Below, in pieces: positions 1 to 12,353 of a stretch of DNA of 64,000 nt (position 1 is the first letter of the stretch; every line of letters begins with the position of its first letter). The notes beneath the pieces are model-generated. The model was not told where the DNA came from. It saw only the letters and a list, made by a program, of their open reading frames with translations, and did not search any database. The translations under genes and the position numbers were made by a program. Origin of the DNA: Todiramphus chloris collaris (lineage: Eukaryota > Chordata > Aves > Coraciiformes > Alcedinidae); contig JANVCC010000011.1 in NCBI GenBank assembly GCA_025345505.1, positions 7,070,767 to 7,134,766 on the forward strand, written 5' to 3'.

Positions 1-2400
1 GTACAAATTGTCATGGAGTAAAGCTGGCAGTTGCCCCTCTTTTGCCATTGGAGTGATAAGCAATGGAGTAGATGAGAAGCAAAAATGAGCAGAAGGGTAA
101 GTTTATGCATTTTCCGATGCGTTCTGTGATGGCTGAGGAAGAAAGCGGAAGGTGACAATAAGTTGTACTTATCTCGAAAACTTGTCTTTTTTTTAATTTC
201 AAAAACTTGTGGGTTTTTAGTTTAAGAAACAGCATTTAGAAATTTTAAATGTGAGTTGATCTTCCTTTTATATAGTAGTCTGAAATGCTTAAAGGCTTGA
301 AAGGTGTGTCTTTGGAAGAAAAATGGAAAAATAGATTGGTCAGAAAAAGAGTATAATTGCTCACAAAGAGAATATCAAGACGGGTTGATTGAAAAATTAA
401 TAAATACTCCCGTTCTACAGATGAAAATACAGAGAAATTGTACATACATCTTTATTCTGAACTTAGAAGCACAGAATCTTGATTTTAATTTTATTTATTT
501 AATTATCTATTTCCTTTCTTTATATATCTAGTTTTCATGGAACCATCTTCACTCACACCATTTTTAGTACTTCAAATTCAGATACTGAATTTCAGGCTGG
601 CACTGCAAAAATGAAGGTCAGACAGTTATGACAAAATATTAGGCAATGGGGAAGAGCCCTGATAGTCATTGTCATAAATGCTCTTGAAAAGAGGAAGCTG
701 AGATGAAGAAGTCTTATTATTTAATTATCTAGGATTATGAAACTGAGAGATGGTTCTTCCAGAAGACTCTCAAGATACTCTTTTGTTGACAAAGTGTCAG
801 TAATGCAACACGTGGGGAGTAAAATCTGTTTTTACATACACAGTGTTGGAATCTGAATTGTTACTCAGAGGGACAGGATGTTGGAATTATGAGGAAAATG
901 TCAGTTCAACACTTTGTAGCTATTAAACACCCCCCACTCCTTCCACCTCCTTCAATTTCATATTAAAGATGATTGGGAAAGGAATAGAGGATAAACCAGA
1001 AAAATCATTATCATGCCACTATATAAATCATGGGTGTGCTGACAGGTTTACTACTGTCTGCAGTTCTCATCCTCTTAAAAGTGTAATAGAAGTAGAGAAA
1101 GTACTTCATGGAAAAATAAAGATGGAAAGGTATTGAAGAACACACGTAAGTGGAGGAGGTAAACTAATTAAACTTAGCCTGGGGGAGGATGACTAAGGAG
1201 GAATAGGAGACAAATATGTGAAGTTGTTTTTGTATGGAGAGGGGGAATAGCAATGAACTATTTACTTGTCATACAAGAATGAAGAGATGCCCAAGAAAAT
1301 TGTTAGCCATGCAAAACAAACTGATGAGCAAACACACAAAGCAGAGGACCTCATTGACACAGGACTTTGTGGGTGCCGAAAGCTTCCTTGTGGGCAACAA
1401 GAGAAATCATGGGAAAATAGCTTCATTAGGACAATCAAATGTGAGGGTCCTATATCTTGTTCTGGCAGTTTGCTGAAGAGTATAGCAGGGAAGGTGTTTT
1501 TCAGCCATTTGTCACTGCTGGTTGTTAGAGACAAAGAATTGAGCTAGTTGGGCCCTGGACCACTTTGTTTTTTGGGCTCTTGGGTTTAATATGTTTCTCC
1601 TTCTGCTTTTGGATTCTGAGTTCAAATATTTATACATCTACATCTGGGGAGGCGAGTCTTGTAACTTGGGTCAGTTCAACTCCAGCAGCAGGAAGGCATT
1701 TTGTGGTGCATGTAAGTTGGGAAACAATTCCAGCAGGTAGGCGGTTGGCCCGCTGGACCCCAAGCAGTCCAGTGCAGAGCCTGCTGAAGCACATCTTTCT
1801 GCTTCCCACTGTGTCTTGGTGTGTAGCCTGTTACCTGTGTGTTTATTTTTCATTATCCTAGCTGTCCATACAATAACTAATCAAACCATATAAAAGCAGG
1901 TTTTTATCTATGCTTAATTCTTTTTACTTTATGTAAAGCAACCAGGCAAGTAGGAAGGGAAAACACAGGGAAGCCATGTGGCATCTGGTACTCTGGAGGG
2001 TATTTGGTGGCACGTCTGGACACACAGTGTGTGTTTGTTGTTAGTACACAGTTACATAGAGCTGGTGCACGCCTAGGAGTGATGTGGCTTACCTTATTAA
2101 ATCCTTTGTTAGTGTATACAGACAGTGCAAAGTACTCTCTCCAACTGAGGTTATTTGTCTCTGACAAATAAGGATGTGTCTGTTCCAGTGGGTAGAGGTG
2201 GGGGGAGCTTTTTAAGCAGCGTGAATAGTAAGATCTTTTTAATGCTGAGACTGTAGTTTTACTTTCCCTTGTCAGATAAAGCAAATCTCTTCCCGATCCC
2301 TCCTCACTAGTGTAAAAGCAGTTGGCTGGGTTAATTGTTGTAGAAAATATAGTCAGGACTAATTTATTTATTTTTTTTCCCCCCAAGAAATACAAAGATA
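1..2400. other. AT-rich unique DNA, no recognised gene
   Basis: No gene or mobile element is recognised here. The longest open frame outside known repeats in the whole window lies on the minus strand at 1904-2395 (163 codons). It shows no domain, signal peptide or repeat that I recognise, and one frame of this length is roughly what chance allows in 64 kb of AT-rich DNA. A slightly GC-richer patch lies at 1660-1860. The sequence is consistent with intron or intergenic DNA. Confidence 0.6.
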
Positions 2401-2561
2401 TACTGGATGGTTTTAAAGAACTGTAAATGCCATTAGCAGTTCTGCTTGTAACTGTTTATTCTTCTATATAGTTAGAAACAAATCTTCAGGGGAGATACTT
2501 CTTTTTGCAGGCCAGAAGGATTAAAAGAGCGATGGTTTTGTGACTGAAGAAAGGAGGAGAT

Positions 2562-2595
2562 AACTTCTTTTTAAACTTCTTTTTAAACTTCTTTT
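2562..2595. repeat. Short tandem repeat, 12-base unit, nearly 3 copies
   Basis: Two exact copies of the 12-base unit AACTTCTTTTTA are followed by a third, shortened copy ending in four T and G. It is a small tandem duplication in otherwise unique DNA, with no sign of function. Confidence 0.9.
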
Positions 2596-2599
2596 GAGT

Positions 2600-4980
2600 C
2601 TCAGCAATTTCCTCAGCATACTTTTAAGTAGGAAGATAAATATGCTGTGTATGGAATCTTTAATGTAAATATTTGAAAGTGCAGAACATTATTTAATCAT
2701 AATAATGTGTATTTCCTAAATAATTTATAAAGGGATATTAAATCATTTGAGCAATTATCACTGATACATCATTCAAAGCGTTGAATGGTATTTTTGCTAG
2801 AGACAATTAAAATAGATTACATTAACATTTCACTGAGGTAATAGATATGTCCTCCCACTACACATCTGATTCTTTTGGTAATAGTATTAAAAAATTCCTA
2901 ATTCAAGTTGAGAATAGTCAAAATGTTAGGCTTTATAAACTTCACTGTGTAAGAAGTTAGAAATAAGCGAGTTCTTTTGATTTTGATGGGTTTGAGTATC
3001 TTTTCCATATGGATTCAATTCACATTTTAATCGGAATGTGGAAGTCATTACTCTGACATCTGAAACTGAGGTAGCAATAAAAAAAATTATCACAAACAGG
3101 ACAGCAGACACAAATTATTTTGTGTTTATTACTGGGTGGCCCTTTTGAAACTTTCCCAAAGTTAATTGGTTCCAGATATTTGAGAAATGAAATTGTATTA
3201 TGACAAATTTATTTCTGGTCATATTTAACTTGAGTCTCCTCAGTAAGGCTGGCTTAAACAAACAGAAGAGTTGTCAACCGACTCATGTCTGTCTCCAGTT
3301 TTTGTTGTAGTAGCTTTATTAAACCAAATCACTAGGATTAAGGACCACTGAGAAAACAAACACTGTTTGTGACTGCGCTGCTCTTGTAAATTATTTGTCC
3401 TATCTCTAAGGTTTTACTGTGGCATAAAGTGATGCTTAAATTGTTCACAAAGACGTCATGTTGGATTAAATGCCTGTGTAGAGTGTATGTATGTCAGTGA
3501 GCAACACTTCCTGCTGTCTGTGATGGGAATGTGTGTGCGGGAGACTGTGGACACGCAGACCTGTCCCTGCTGTCCCAGCGAGTGAGAGACCAGTGCAGGC
3601 TGAAACACAAAAACTGGAGTTTCAGCCTCCACTTCCAGTGCAGGGGGTAGCTCTCTTACACAGGACAGTCTGCCTGAGTTGTTTTGTGGTTGTAGGCATT
3701 CGGTGTGATCTTAGGTACAGGTTAGCGGTGGGGTTTTTTATGTTGCTCACCGTAGGTTCTATGTGCCAGGGGCCAAGAGGCTTTGTATGAGGGAGGCAGG
3801 TGAGACCAGGGCGGGGTGTGCAACACCTCACGTTGTTCTTGTTATGAATTGGTGTAATGTATTTTCTGTAGGAAGTATAGCAGGTTTCAAAATATTTGCA
3901 AATAGGGGAAAAGTATGGCTGAATAGCATATTAGGCGCATATTACATGCATTGTTGTATACATGTCATGGAATCTTCCTATATGATTGTGTAGTCCGCTG
4001 CTATTGCTACATTTATTGAATATTTATTCAACATAGCCATTGAATATTCATATGCCGCTATTGTATAACAATAGCTTTATTTTTCCCCTTTTAAAACTAA
4101 GTTTATGAATGAAAAATGTGGTAAAACTGAAGCTACCTTGGTATTTACCATACCTATCATTCAATATGTACCTCAAACCTTTTTTGTTCCTGTAAGAAGC
4201 AAGCCCTTTTTCAAATTTCCTAAGTGTTTATTAGGGTTATCAAGTTTTGCTCTTTCAGGACTTTCAACATCTAGAGTTGGAAATAGCTAAAGATGTTCCT
4301 AACAAGTAAATGAAGTAACTATAGTCTTGTAATGGTAAAGTCAAAAGTGGCAATTGCTAAGAATTAGTTATATTTCTCTTAATGAGAGTTCTAATCTGTA
4401 GATCGGTATGCCAAGTCCTTGGAAGAAAGGGGTTTTTTTCCTGTCAAAGTTTGTGTATTATCAGCTGTGGCATACTGGTGATAGGATACACATACACAAA
4501 CTACACATATATGTATATATAAACATTAAAAACACACCCAGTGAAAGGAAAGAGAAAGCCTTTGTCCGTCTGTATGCTTTCCAGAATTAGCTGTAAGTAA
4601 AAGCGGTAAAGGAAATGTTAGATTTGAGTGGGAATGGCTCTAATTAATGCCAGTCTGTGTTCTGTAAGTGTTGTGTTTGTAAAATTTATGAAAGAGCACT
4701 AAACTGCATTAGGGTAATTTATGGACCAAATAAATGTCAGTTGCTAAGGTAAACTAATGTAGGAAATAGTGTAACCAGGATTAAAAAAAAAAGTGAAGAA
4801 GTAGAGTAAATTATAAGCATTGTGAAACAGTGATACAATTGTTTCTTTATATCCACCCAAGCAAGTATAAGGTCATTTACAATATATTTATTAACAGTCT
4901 CTGGCTAATAAAACAACACTTAGAGAGCAATTTTGGGCACTTTCCAGCTCTGTTTTGAATAGCGACAAGTTAGGCCCAGT
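2600..4980. other. AT-rich unique DNA, no recognised gene
   Basis: I see no gene, RNA or mobile element. A GC-richer patch at about 3520-3830 gives overlapping short open frames on both strands, none resembling a known protein. Composition otherwise matches the flanks. Confidence 0.55.
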
Positions 4981-7900
4981 TTTTTTTTTTATTTTTTCCC
5001 CCCTTTAATAAGGAGGAGAAAAAATTAAAAGGGAATCTGAATCTGTATTCCTGGCTCTTTTATAAGGTTGTTAAATTTGCCGTTTGGCATTTCAGAGCAG
5101 CGTTTTGCATTGTGCTCAATTAGTGCAGATGAAGCAATCGAAGCACCACTTTCAGAAATGTACCTAATTACTGTAAAACACTGAGAGATCCATTCATTCT
5201 GCGTTTCTGGCTCCCTGGGTGCCAGCCACAGAGACTCCAGTAACTTCTGAAGCCTAATCCTGATTCACGTCTCCACATTTCTGTGGCACTTGCATTTTGG
5301 ATGCTGTAATGGGGTCTGGCTGTTTATGATCATGTGCGGCTATGCCTCCCATCTGTAGTATATTGTGGAAGTGAAAGCTCAGTGCATAGGAAGAAATTGA
5401 GAAAGATCCTCTGTGGTAGGAGCCAGAATACTTAAAATAAAACATAAAATGCCACCTCCTTTTTCTAGGGAGGGGAGGAAGTGCTGAAGGGTCTTTTTCA
5501 GTTACGAGGGCTCTGCATCAACTTTTGGGATAGGATTTACTTGAAGCTGGTAGTAGCCATTATAACTTAATGCCTAGTTTGATGACAAACCTTTCCCATT
5601 AGCCTTTTTTGGAGACTTCTGGTTGATAACTTTTTTTAAACATCTACTAGGCTTTTAAATCAAGACTTAACTCAGATGATCATCTCCTGCTTCCTTTGTT
5701 AAGACCTGTGTGTGAAACAACAAAACCACACCTCACTACTCTAAGCTGCTTTATCTGAAGCTTTTGTAAAATGGTAATTCATCATTCCCTTTTCTACTAA
5801 GTGAAGGAGCTGACTTCTAATGGAAAGTGTTCCCATATAGGTAATTGTGTATCTAGATCTAGCTACGTCCCAGAAGCATCTTGCTGTTCACAATTCACGC
5901 TAACAATTTTTCTCGTGTTTTTGACAATGCAACTCCTTTAAATGCCAGTGAAGCCCATCAGTTTTAGCACCTTTGGTGCGTTAGTTTTTTTTTTCCTGTA
6001 TATTATAGCAATGAAGTGGTAAGACTCTTAACATCTGAGAGATCAGAGGGCCCGATACGTGATAGTTTAGTGTATTGTTAGCTACTCTTAGTATTTGCAA
6101 AACAGACGCATCCTTTCTTCAGCCATGTTTTGAAAGCTTTCTCAAGTGTGAGCCTGGGCAAGACATTAAACAGTCTGATTTATGAGCCCATTTGATGTTT
6201 CTGCACTTACCAGGATTAATTTGTTCATTTGATGGGAAACGCACCATGGTTTATGCTCAGTTGATTGTCGGCCACGATCTCTAAATTGTTTTTAGTATTG
6301 CTGCATTCCTTGTACAGTTCATTCTTCTGTAAGTGTGATTTATGTACTTTTTTCCCCCAAGAGGTATGAGCTATTATTTGGCACTGCTAATGTACAGGCT
6401 GTTCAGCTGAACATGCTTAACCATGCAGTCCACTGCAGTTTATATAACAGACCTACTACATGTATTTGGTACCTTTAAACCTTGGCAGGAATAACTGTAC
6501 GTTTTGTTCCTGGTCAGAAATCCTCTTGTTATTTTGTACTTGGTTACGGAGTTTGTTGTGAGTTCTGAAATCCGTATAGCTCTTTTACCTTCCTTATACG
6601 TTTAACATAAAGAGAATGGGTAAATGTAGGGTGAATGAAGTGGTTTGGTGAAGGGATTCTGTCTGCTCCTGAGGTGGGGAGCAAGATTTTGAGCTTAAAT
6701 TTAAGTTGAAGTTTAAGCCATCTCCTCATTACTTTCCCTACTATCCCAGTATTGTGATACAGCTCTGCATCGCTTGGGGTAGCTTAGGACCACGCTGCAG
6801 CTTTTGGATTTGGTAACCTAGCAGGTCATTTACTGGTGATGCTTCCTGTGTTATCTTGAGAAATGTTTCAAATTCATCTGCAGGCTTAAAAATCTCTTTC
6901 TTTGTCTTTGCTCTGTATGAATGTCATATGTTGTGCATTGGGACATGTGAATTTTAATATATTTTTATGAACAGAATATAGAGATGTACATTTAATATAC
7001 CACCAGACATTCATATGACAATTCTTTGAACAATTCCATTAGATGTGGTCTTGTGCTGCAAGAGTTGAATGTGAACTCAAGGTTTTCCAAATAAGTGTTT
7101 TTCAAAGTTCTTTTAAAATGGGAGTTTAATACTGTTATCCTTGTGTACAGGAGTTGTGCATTGGACAGTGTAACAGATTTAGATTAATAGTCTTAATTCA
7201 TCATGAATAAAATACCAATTCCAGAAAGGCATTTTCTTCTAGGATAATGTGGTTAGTATGATATGTATGTGAATATTTTTTTTGTTTTGGTTCGTTGGTT
7301 TTGTTGTTGAAGTGCCATGTTTTGAGTTAACGTTTCTTCTATTTCATTATGTTGTAAAATTTCTATTAACTTACAAGTGCAAAAAGCTTATCTCTTAACA
7401 GGCTTTGGGTGGTTTGTGGTTAGTTTTTGGTTTCTTTTGTAATGTTGGTGTGTTTTGCTCTTTGGATTTATTGTTGTACTGGAGAAAACTGAATATTTGA
7501 TATTATCACTGAAAATAAGAAGGCAATTTAACATTAAATGTTACTCTAATGACCACATTTGTAGTTAAATTTAGTTTCTTATTTCAAAGATGGCACTGCT
7601 GGTGATCTGTGCTAAATACAGTTTTTCTTCATTTTAAATATTTTGTATTTCTTTTAAATTTTATTGTAGTGTATTTTCTCTAGATTTCTAAGGCTAGCTT
7701 CAGGGCTAATTATTCTTACAGATTTCATGCTTTTGTTACTAATACAATGCTTCAACCTTAAGGTTACATATATTTCAGTATAATAAAAATTGTGAATAAT
7801 ACACTTCTGAATAACAATACTGAATAATAAAGTTCTCTATATCATCATGAGAGGAATTAAATTTGGAGTGCAAAATCCTATGTTATATGATTCATTTATG

Positions 7901-8290
7901 TGTGGGAAGTTTATTTTTAAAAACAGACCAAAGAAACTGGTTTTACTATGAAGCGAACATCACATTTCTTTCTAAAGTATATTAAAGTTTAAACTCTCTT
8001 TACAGAATATCCATTAGGATATCAATCCTGTGGAGATTGTTGCACTAATGTGGTGCTTCTTTAACTTAATTCTGTACAAGTGCATAAAAATGGTCCTTAA
8101 CTGTATGATCAAATGTCTTCTCTTCAGGAGCATTGCTTGTTCCCAGTAAACAATTGAAGGTGTTTTCTGGATTAGCAGCTACTCAACATGTTTTTAACCA
8201 TAACCATTGGTGTGTGTTCAAAACTTTCTTAAAATACAGGTTATCAGTTCCTCCTTGGACTTCTTTCTGACACTTACCATCTGTAGTCTG
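4980..8290. other. Unique DNA with candidate conserved non-coding blocks
   Basis: No coding region is recognised. Two blocks, about 4990-5215 and 5870-6540, have balanced composition, few homopolymers and dense homeodomain-like cores (ATTA, TAAT, CAATTA). That is the texture typical of vertebrate conserved non-coding elements. This is an impression from reading the sequence; conservation cannot be tested from one genome. The rest (6541-8290) is AT-rich and shows nothing specific. Confidence 0.35.
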
Positions 8291-8293
8291 TAA

Positions 8294-8346
8294 ACAGAAT
8301 GGCTTGGGTCGGAAGGGACCTTAAAAATCCATTAGTACTAACCTAA
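8294..8346 (-). mobile_element. CR1 LINE 3' tail fragment
   Basis: The segment reads as the reverse complement of the last ~50 bases of a CR1 element: an ACAGAATGG start, then GGTCGGAAGGGACCTT and a diverged end. The plus-strand reading of this tail elsewhere in the window is AAGGTCCCTTTCAACC (19741). Only the extreme 3' end is present, as is usual for CR1, which is copied from its 3' end and mostly truncated at the 5' side. Confidence 0.75.
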
Positions 8347-10241
8347 TACTTGTCAGACTGTTAAAATTTATCCTTATCAATCAGATTTAAAGTAGCAAAT
8401 GTGGTAATCATTTTAATCATGAATATTAGTTATGTAGAATTATTTCTTATGATAGTGTTCAAAGCATATTTGATAAGTTAGTGTGACTCAGTGTTAGAAA
8501 GATGATACATTTGCCTCTCACTCCAAATTTGTTGGCTTTTACTTTTTTAGTGTAATCAAATTTTAGTTGGTCTGTACATTCTCAAGGCAATTGATGGAAA
8601 TAACTAATTCAATATTCTTTCTGACTTTGGGAAGGTAAGAGAAAACTATTATTTCTCTTTTGGAAGAGGAATTGCCATGGTAATACCATCAGGAGTAGAT
8701 TTTTAGGATCTCATGTTCTCCCACCCTTGGGGAAGGAGATCGGAGTGTGTATTTCAATTATTTTTATTTGATATTGAATAAGAAGAGCAATATCTAATAT
8801 CCAGCTCTTCTGAATGAACTTCACTAGTTTTACCCATAATCTCATAGTGGTTCTTTCTGCTTTGCTCTTGCTTTGCCTTGCAGATTTTGGAGAAACTGAA
8901 GCAGGGGTTTTACTGACCTGGCACAGATTGCCACGTAGCTTTATTTCCTTCTTTTACCATTGTCTGTAGCAACCATCTGGATTTTGATGAAAGACTAACA
9001 TCCCATGAGACCGCTGATAGGTGATAGCAGAAATCAAGTCTCATCTTTTTTGTGTTAGAGTAGGATGAAATTTTTTTCCCGTATGAAAACACGCGTGGTT
9101 ATTGCTGGGATTGCAGAGCTGGTTGGCAATAATTACCAGGTCATGACACACCAGGCGACGATTTTTCATAGCGTTGAAGGCAATTCACAACAGTCATTTT
9201 GGCAATGGCAATATTGTTGAGTGGGCCTGACTGAAAGCCTCTTTGGATCATGTGTTTCAAGACGTGGAGATTGTAGCCAGTCAGGGACTTTGAGTCTGAG
9301 TCTGGCTATGCCTCCATTTTTAAGGGCATTTTACTAGTTTAGCTTGCTAGAGGTATGTTTTGCTTTGTCATTTGGTATTTGTCTTCTAATCCTGCTGCTG
9401 GGCTGCCTACTGTAATTAATCAGTTGTGAGGGTCAGTCTGGTTAGCTTCCCTTATTGGAAAATGTTCAAGAGCAAGGAGGAGGAGTATCTAGCTCCTGGC
9501 ATGACAGACAGACAGAAGAGAACTGTTTTAAACGTAGTTACTATACACGGGTAAACTCTGCCTTTTTGGAAATTCAGAATTCATTAGCCACAAAATTAGG
9601 GGTGTTGAGTTCTCATACCTTTTGTTTGACCAGATTTGACCGACTTAGTGACATTTTGCTGTTGTATGTTTGCATAACGTTTTAACGATTATGGGTAGCT
9701 GTTATGTCAAAACCTTGATGATTAAAAAGCGGGGCTTCTGGAGTACAACTGCGCAACAACTTCTGTCAACAGTCTTAGTATTCAGAGTAGACATGGCCCT
9801 TCGGATAGTGTATGTAAAGGAGAAGTGTGGCTTCCTTCTGAGATTGGTCTTAGGATAAAAGCTTCCTGCCTTTCTCAGAAAGAGAAGACAGCCAGGGAGT
9901 GTGCTCTGCTATGGGCACCGAGCTACTTGGCCGGGAAGGCTGTGTTCAGACCCTGGAAGTACCCTTGTTGTGTCAATTTTGAAGAAGGATGCTTGGGAAG
10001 AAGAAGAAATATTGCTTATTTGGTTTATCTAAAATGACTTGACTTGAAAACTTCATTGAGCATTAGGCAGCTTGTAAGTGAGGGTTTCTATTAGTAACTT
10101 TTGGTCAAAAATAAGAACAGAAGAGATTGACCAGTGCTTCTGCCAGCTCTCAAAATATTGTTCTAAGCTCTGAAATTTTTAGCCCTCTTCAAAAGAAAAG
10201 AAAGTTGATTTAAGGAAAAAAAAAAAATCATAGTACTAAAC
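8347..10241. other. Unique DNA; candidate conserved block at 9090-9330
   Basis: No gene is recognised. The stretch 8910-9330 has little low-complexity sequence and reads like a conserved non-coding element, most strikingly 9090-9330. The part after 9400 gives short open frames without recognisable products. An A-run (about 12) lies just before the LTR at 10242. Confidence 0.4.
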
Positions 10242-11036
10242 TGTCAAAGTTTAGGGTCAGGGCGGTCCCTTAGACCTATAGCAGACGCTCTGTGTTAACC
10301 CCCCTCCCTCCCCAGAGGGGAAGAGAAAGGGAATAAGGGAGAGGGACTTAGTGATTAGAAAAGGAAACTAGAACAGCTTTAATGGAAGTGAAATTAATAA
10401 TTATAAAAATGGAATATATACAAATATATACAAAACCAGTATTGAAATCCAACCCCCTGATGGTAATTCCATCACCGTCACCACTGATGTTGTGGAGCAG
10501 GCACCAGGGGAGTCCCAGACTGGGCCCAGCTGCAGACAGGAGCTGTGTTCAGGAGCTGGATTCTGGTACCGGGTTCAGGAACACACAGACCGGATCGAAG
10601 GCAGAATGGACAGAGGCCTCCTTGGGTGCTCCGAGGAAGGAACCGAAAGAGGACCCGAGCCAAGACAAACAAAGCTGGCAAAGCAGTCCACAAGAGGAGA
10701 AGAGCCCAGAGACCCTTCAAATTCCTCAGCTCTAAGCTGAATATAACGTATATGGGCTGGAATACCTCGTTGGGTCAGTCTGGGGTCACCCGTCCTGTCT
10801 ACTCCTCCCTGCAGGTGCAGCCTTTCCCTTTCTGCATCCCCCAATGTGGCACACAAGACCCAGCAGTGGCCTTGGTCTGCACACCAGTCCTTGGTAGTAA
10901 CTCTAACCATGGGGTGTTATCACTGCTAGGAGCAGACACTGCCTGTGAGAACAGGCTGCTCACTTCAGACAGTGCAGTTAGTTAGAAGAACTGAGCTGAA
11001 AAGTAAAATCACTGAACAGAATTAGTTCTGTTCTCA
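10242..11036 (-). mobile_element. Solo LTR of an endogenous retrovirus, ERVL-like
   Basis: On the minus strand this block has the order expected at an LTR 3' end: an ATTAAA polyadenylation-type signal (plus-strand TTTAAT at 10378-10383), then a long pyrimidine-rich run, then CCTCTGGGGAGGG, then a terminal TTTGACA. The plus-strand left edge at 10242 begins TGTCAAAG, so the terminal TG/CA rule holds on that side. GC content is clearly higher than in the flanks. No primer-binding site, gag or pol remains on either side, so this is a solitary LTR left by recombination. The right boundary is uncertain: CA at 11035-11036 is a guess, and I found no perfect target-site duplication. The open frames inside it are on GC-rich LTR sequence and are not genes. 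Assignment to ERVL rests on the overall 3' layout and is inferred. Confidence 0.7.
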
Positions 11037-12299
11037 CTCAAACCAGGATATAAACTATGTTGGTAATTAGTAGGTGTTTCCCATATAATATGTTGCTTTC
11101 TGAAATTTCATGTTGATTATTTTGTATTAAGTGATTTTAATCACTTAAAATCAGTGTTTGTTAAGTTTTGTTTTTTTTTTAATAACAGACAACAGCATGT
11201 GATAAATAAAATCACACCAATTCATTTTTTCTTAGGTCATCTCCAGAACATGCATATCATTCATCAAAACCAATTTAAACTTTTGTCCAACATCATTGAA
11301 TCTTTTCTAGATAGAGGAGGGAGGCATTTTTATAAGCTGCACCAAAACTGAAAGTAGGATTAACCTGTGCATTCTGTTTCTAATTAGTTCAGAAATACCG
11401 TGTGACACACACATGTTTAAACAGTAAGGTTGGGAAGTGAGTTGAGTATCTCATCCAAAGAACACGTAGTCTATAATACTTACAGTTTACAGAGTGGTGA
11501 TGATAAACCACTAGTGTGAAAATGTTTTTTAGATTAGGTTTGCATTAGTTTAACTCATAACTTTGTGGGTACATTACAATACATGGAAATGAAACAGCTG
11601 AGACAAAGAAATTTTTGTTCCATTTGCAAATACTGAGAGCTACTGCTTAAAATTGCTGCCAGTGGGAAATGTAAAAGATGAGGTAATCCCCTAAAGAAAA
11701 AGAACCGTGGTTGTGAAACATTTTAAACATAAATCTTGTAAAGCTTGTAGGGAATGCACTGAACTGAACCTGCTCAGAGTTCATGCTAACAAGAAATTCT
11801 GGTCAATGAAGACAGATGAAGGAATTTTAAATGACTGTATTTAAACTAGTCTGGAATTCCAGAACACGTGCTTGGATGTTATGAAATAAAGCTGTCTAAA
11901 TATGCAGCTCTCATTAATTTAGTGGTCATAGTGAAACTCATGCCTATATTACAAGACCCAGGGCTGCTGGAATAAATAGCTTGCTGGTGTCATTCAGAGC
12001 TTAAATCTCTGCCATTTTCCAGGGGTCAGAGTGGAGAATGGGGATCAGGGCTCTTTGGGTTTTTCCTCTCAATAACTTGCTGAGGAACTGACCATGAAAG
12101 CTCACCTCATTCTGCTTTTACTTTAATTGCAGAAGAGTTTCGCTTCACTTATTTATGATAGCTTGGGAATGAATTCTACAGGAACATCTTTGTGCTCATC
12201 ATCATGTGACACACCTTTCCTTCACATCTCTTGGTGTGCTTTCGTGATGGTCACACCAGCAGGGCCAGGTGCTGTAAAATCACAGGGAAGATAACAAAT
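11037..12299. other. AT-rich unique DNA, no gene; palindrome at 11127
   Basis: No gene or repeat is recognised. A near-perfect palindrome with 10-base arms lies at 11127-11148. Several T-runs and ordinary AT-rich sequence fill the rest. Confidence 0.55.
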
Positions 12300-12353
12300 G
12301 GATGGACAAAATGATCTTTAAAGATCCCTTCTGTCCCAGACCATTTTGTGATA
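12300..12353 (+). mobile_element. Degenerate CR1 LINE 3' tail
   Basis: The segment reads AAATGATCTTTAAAGATCCC, then a diverged CCCTTCTGTCCCAGACCA and TTTTGTGAT. This matches the CR1 tail pattern of GATGATCT, AGGTCCCTTCCAACC and ATTCTGTGAT, with several substitutions. Only the last ~50 bases are recognisable. Confidence 0.6.

Noticed and set aside
1904..2395. 163-codon open frame on the minus strand
   Set aside because: It is the longest frame outside repeats, but it has no recognisable domain and lies in AT-rich DNA, and a frame of this length is within what chance gives in 64 kb over six frames.
10382..10985. Overlapping plus- and minus-strand frames of 80-146 codons
   Set aside because: They lie inside the solo LTR, where GC-rich sequence has few stops; they are not genes.
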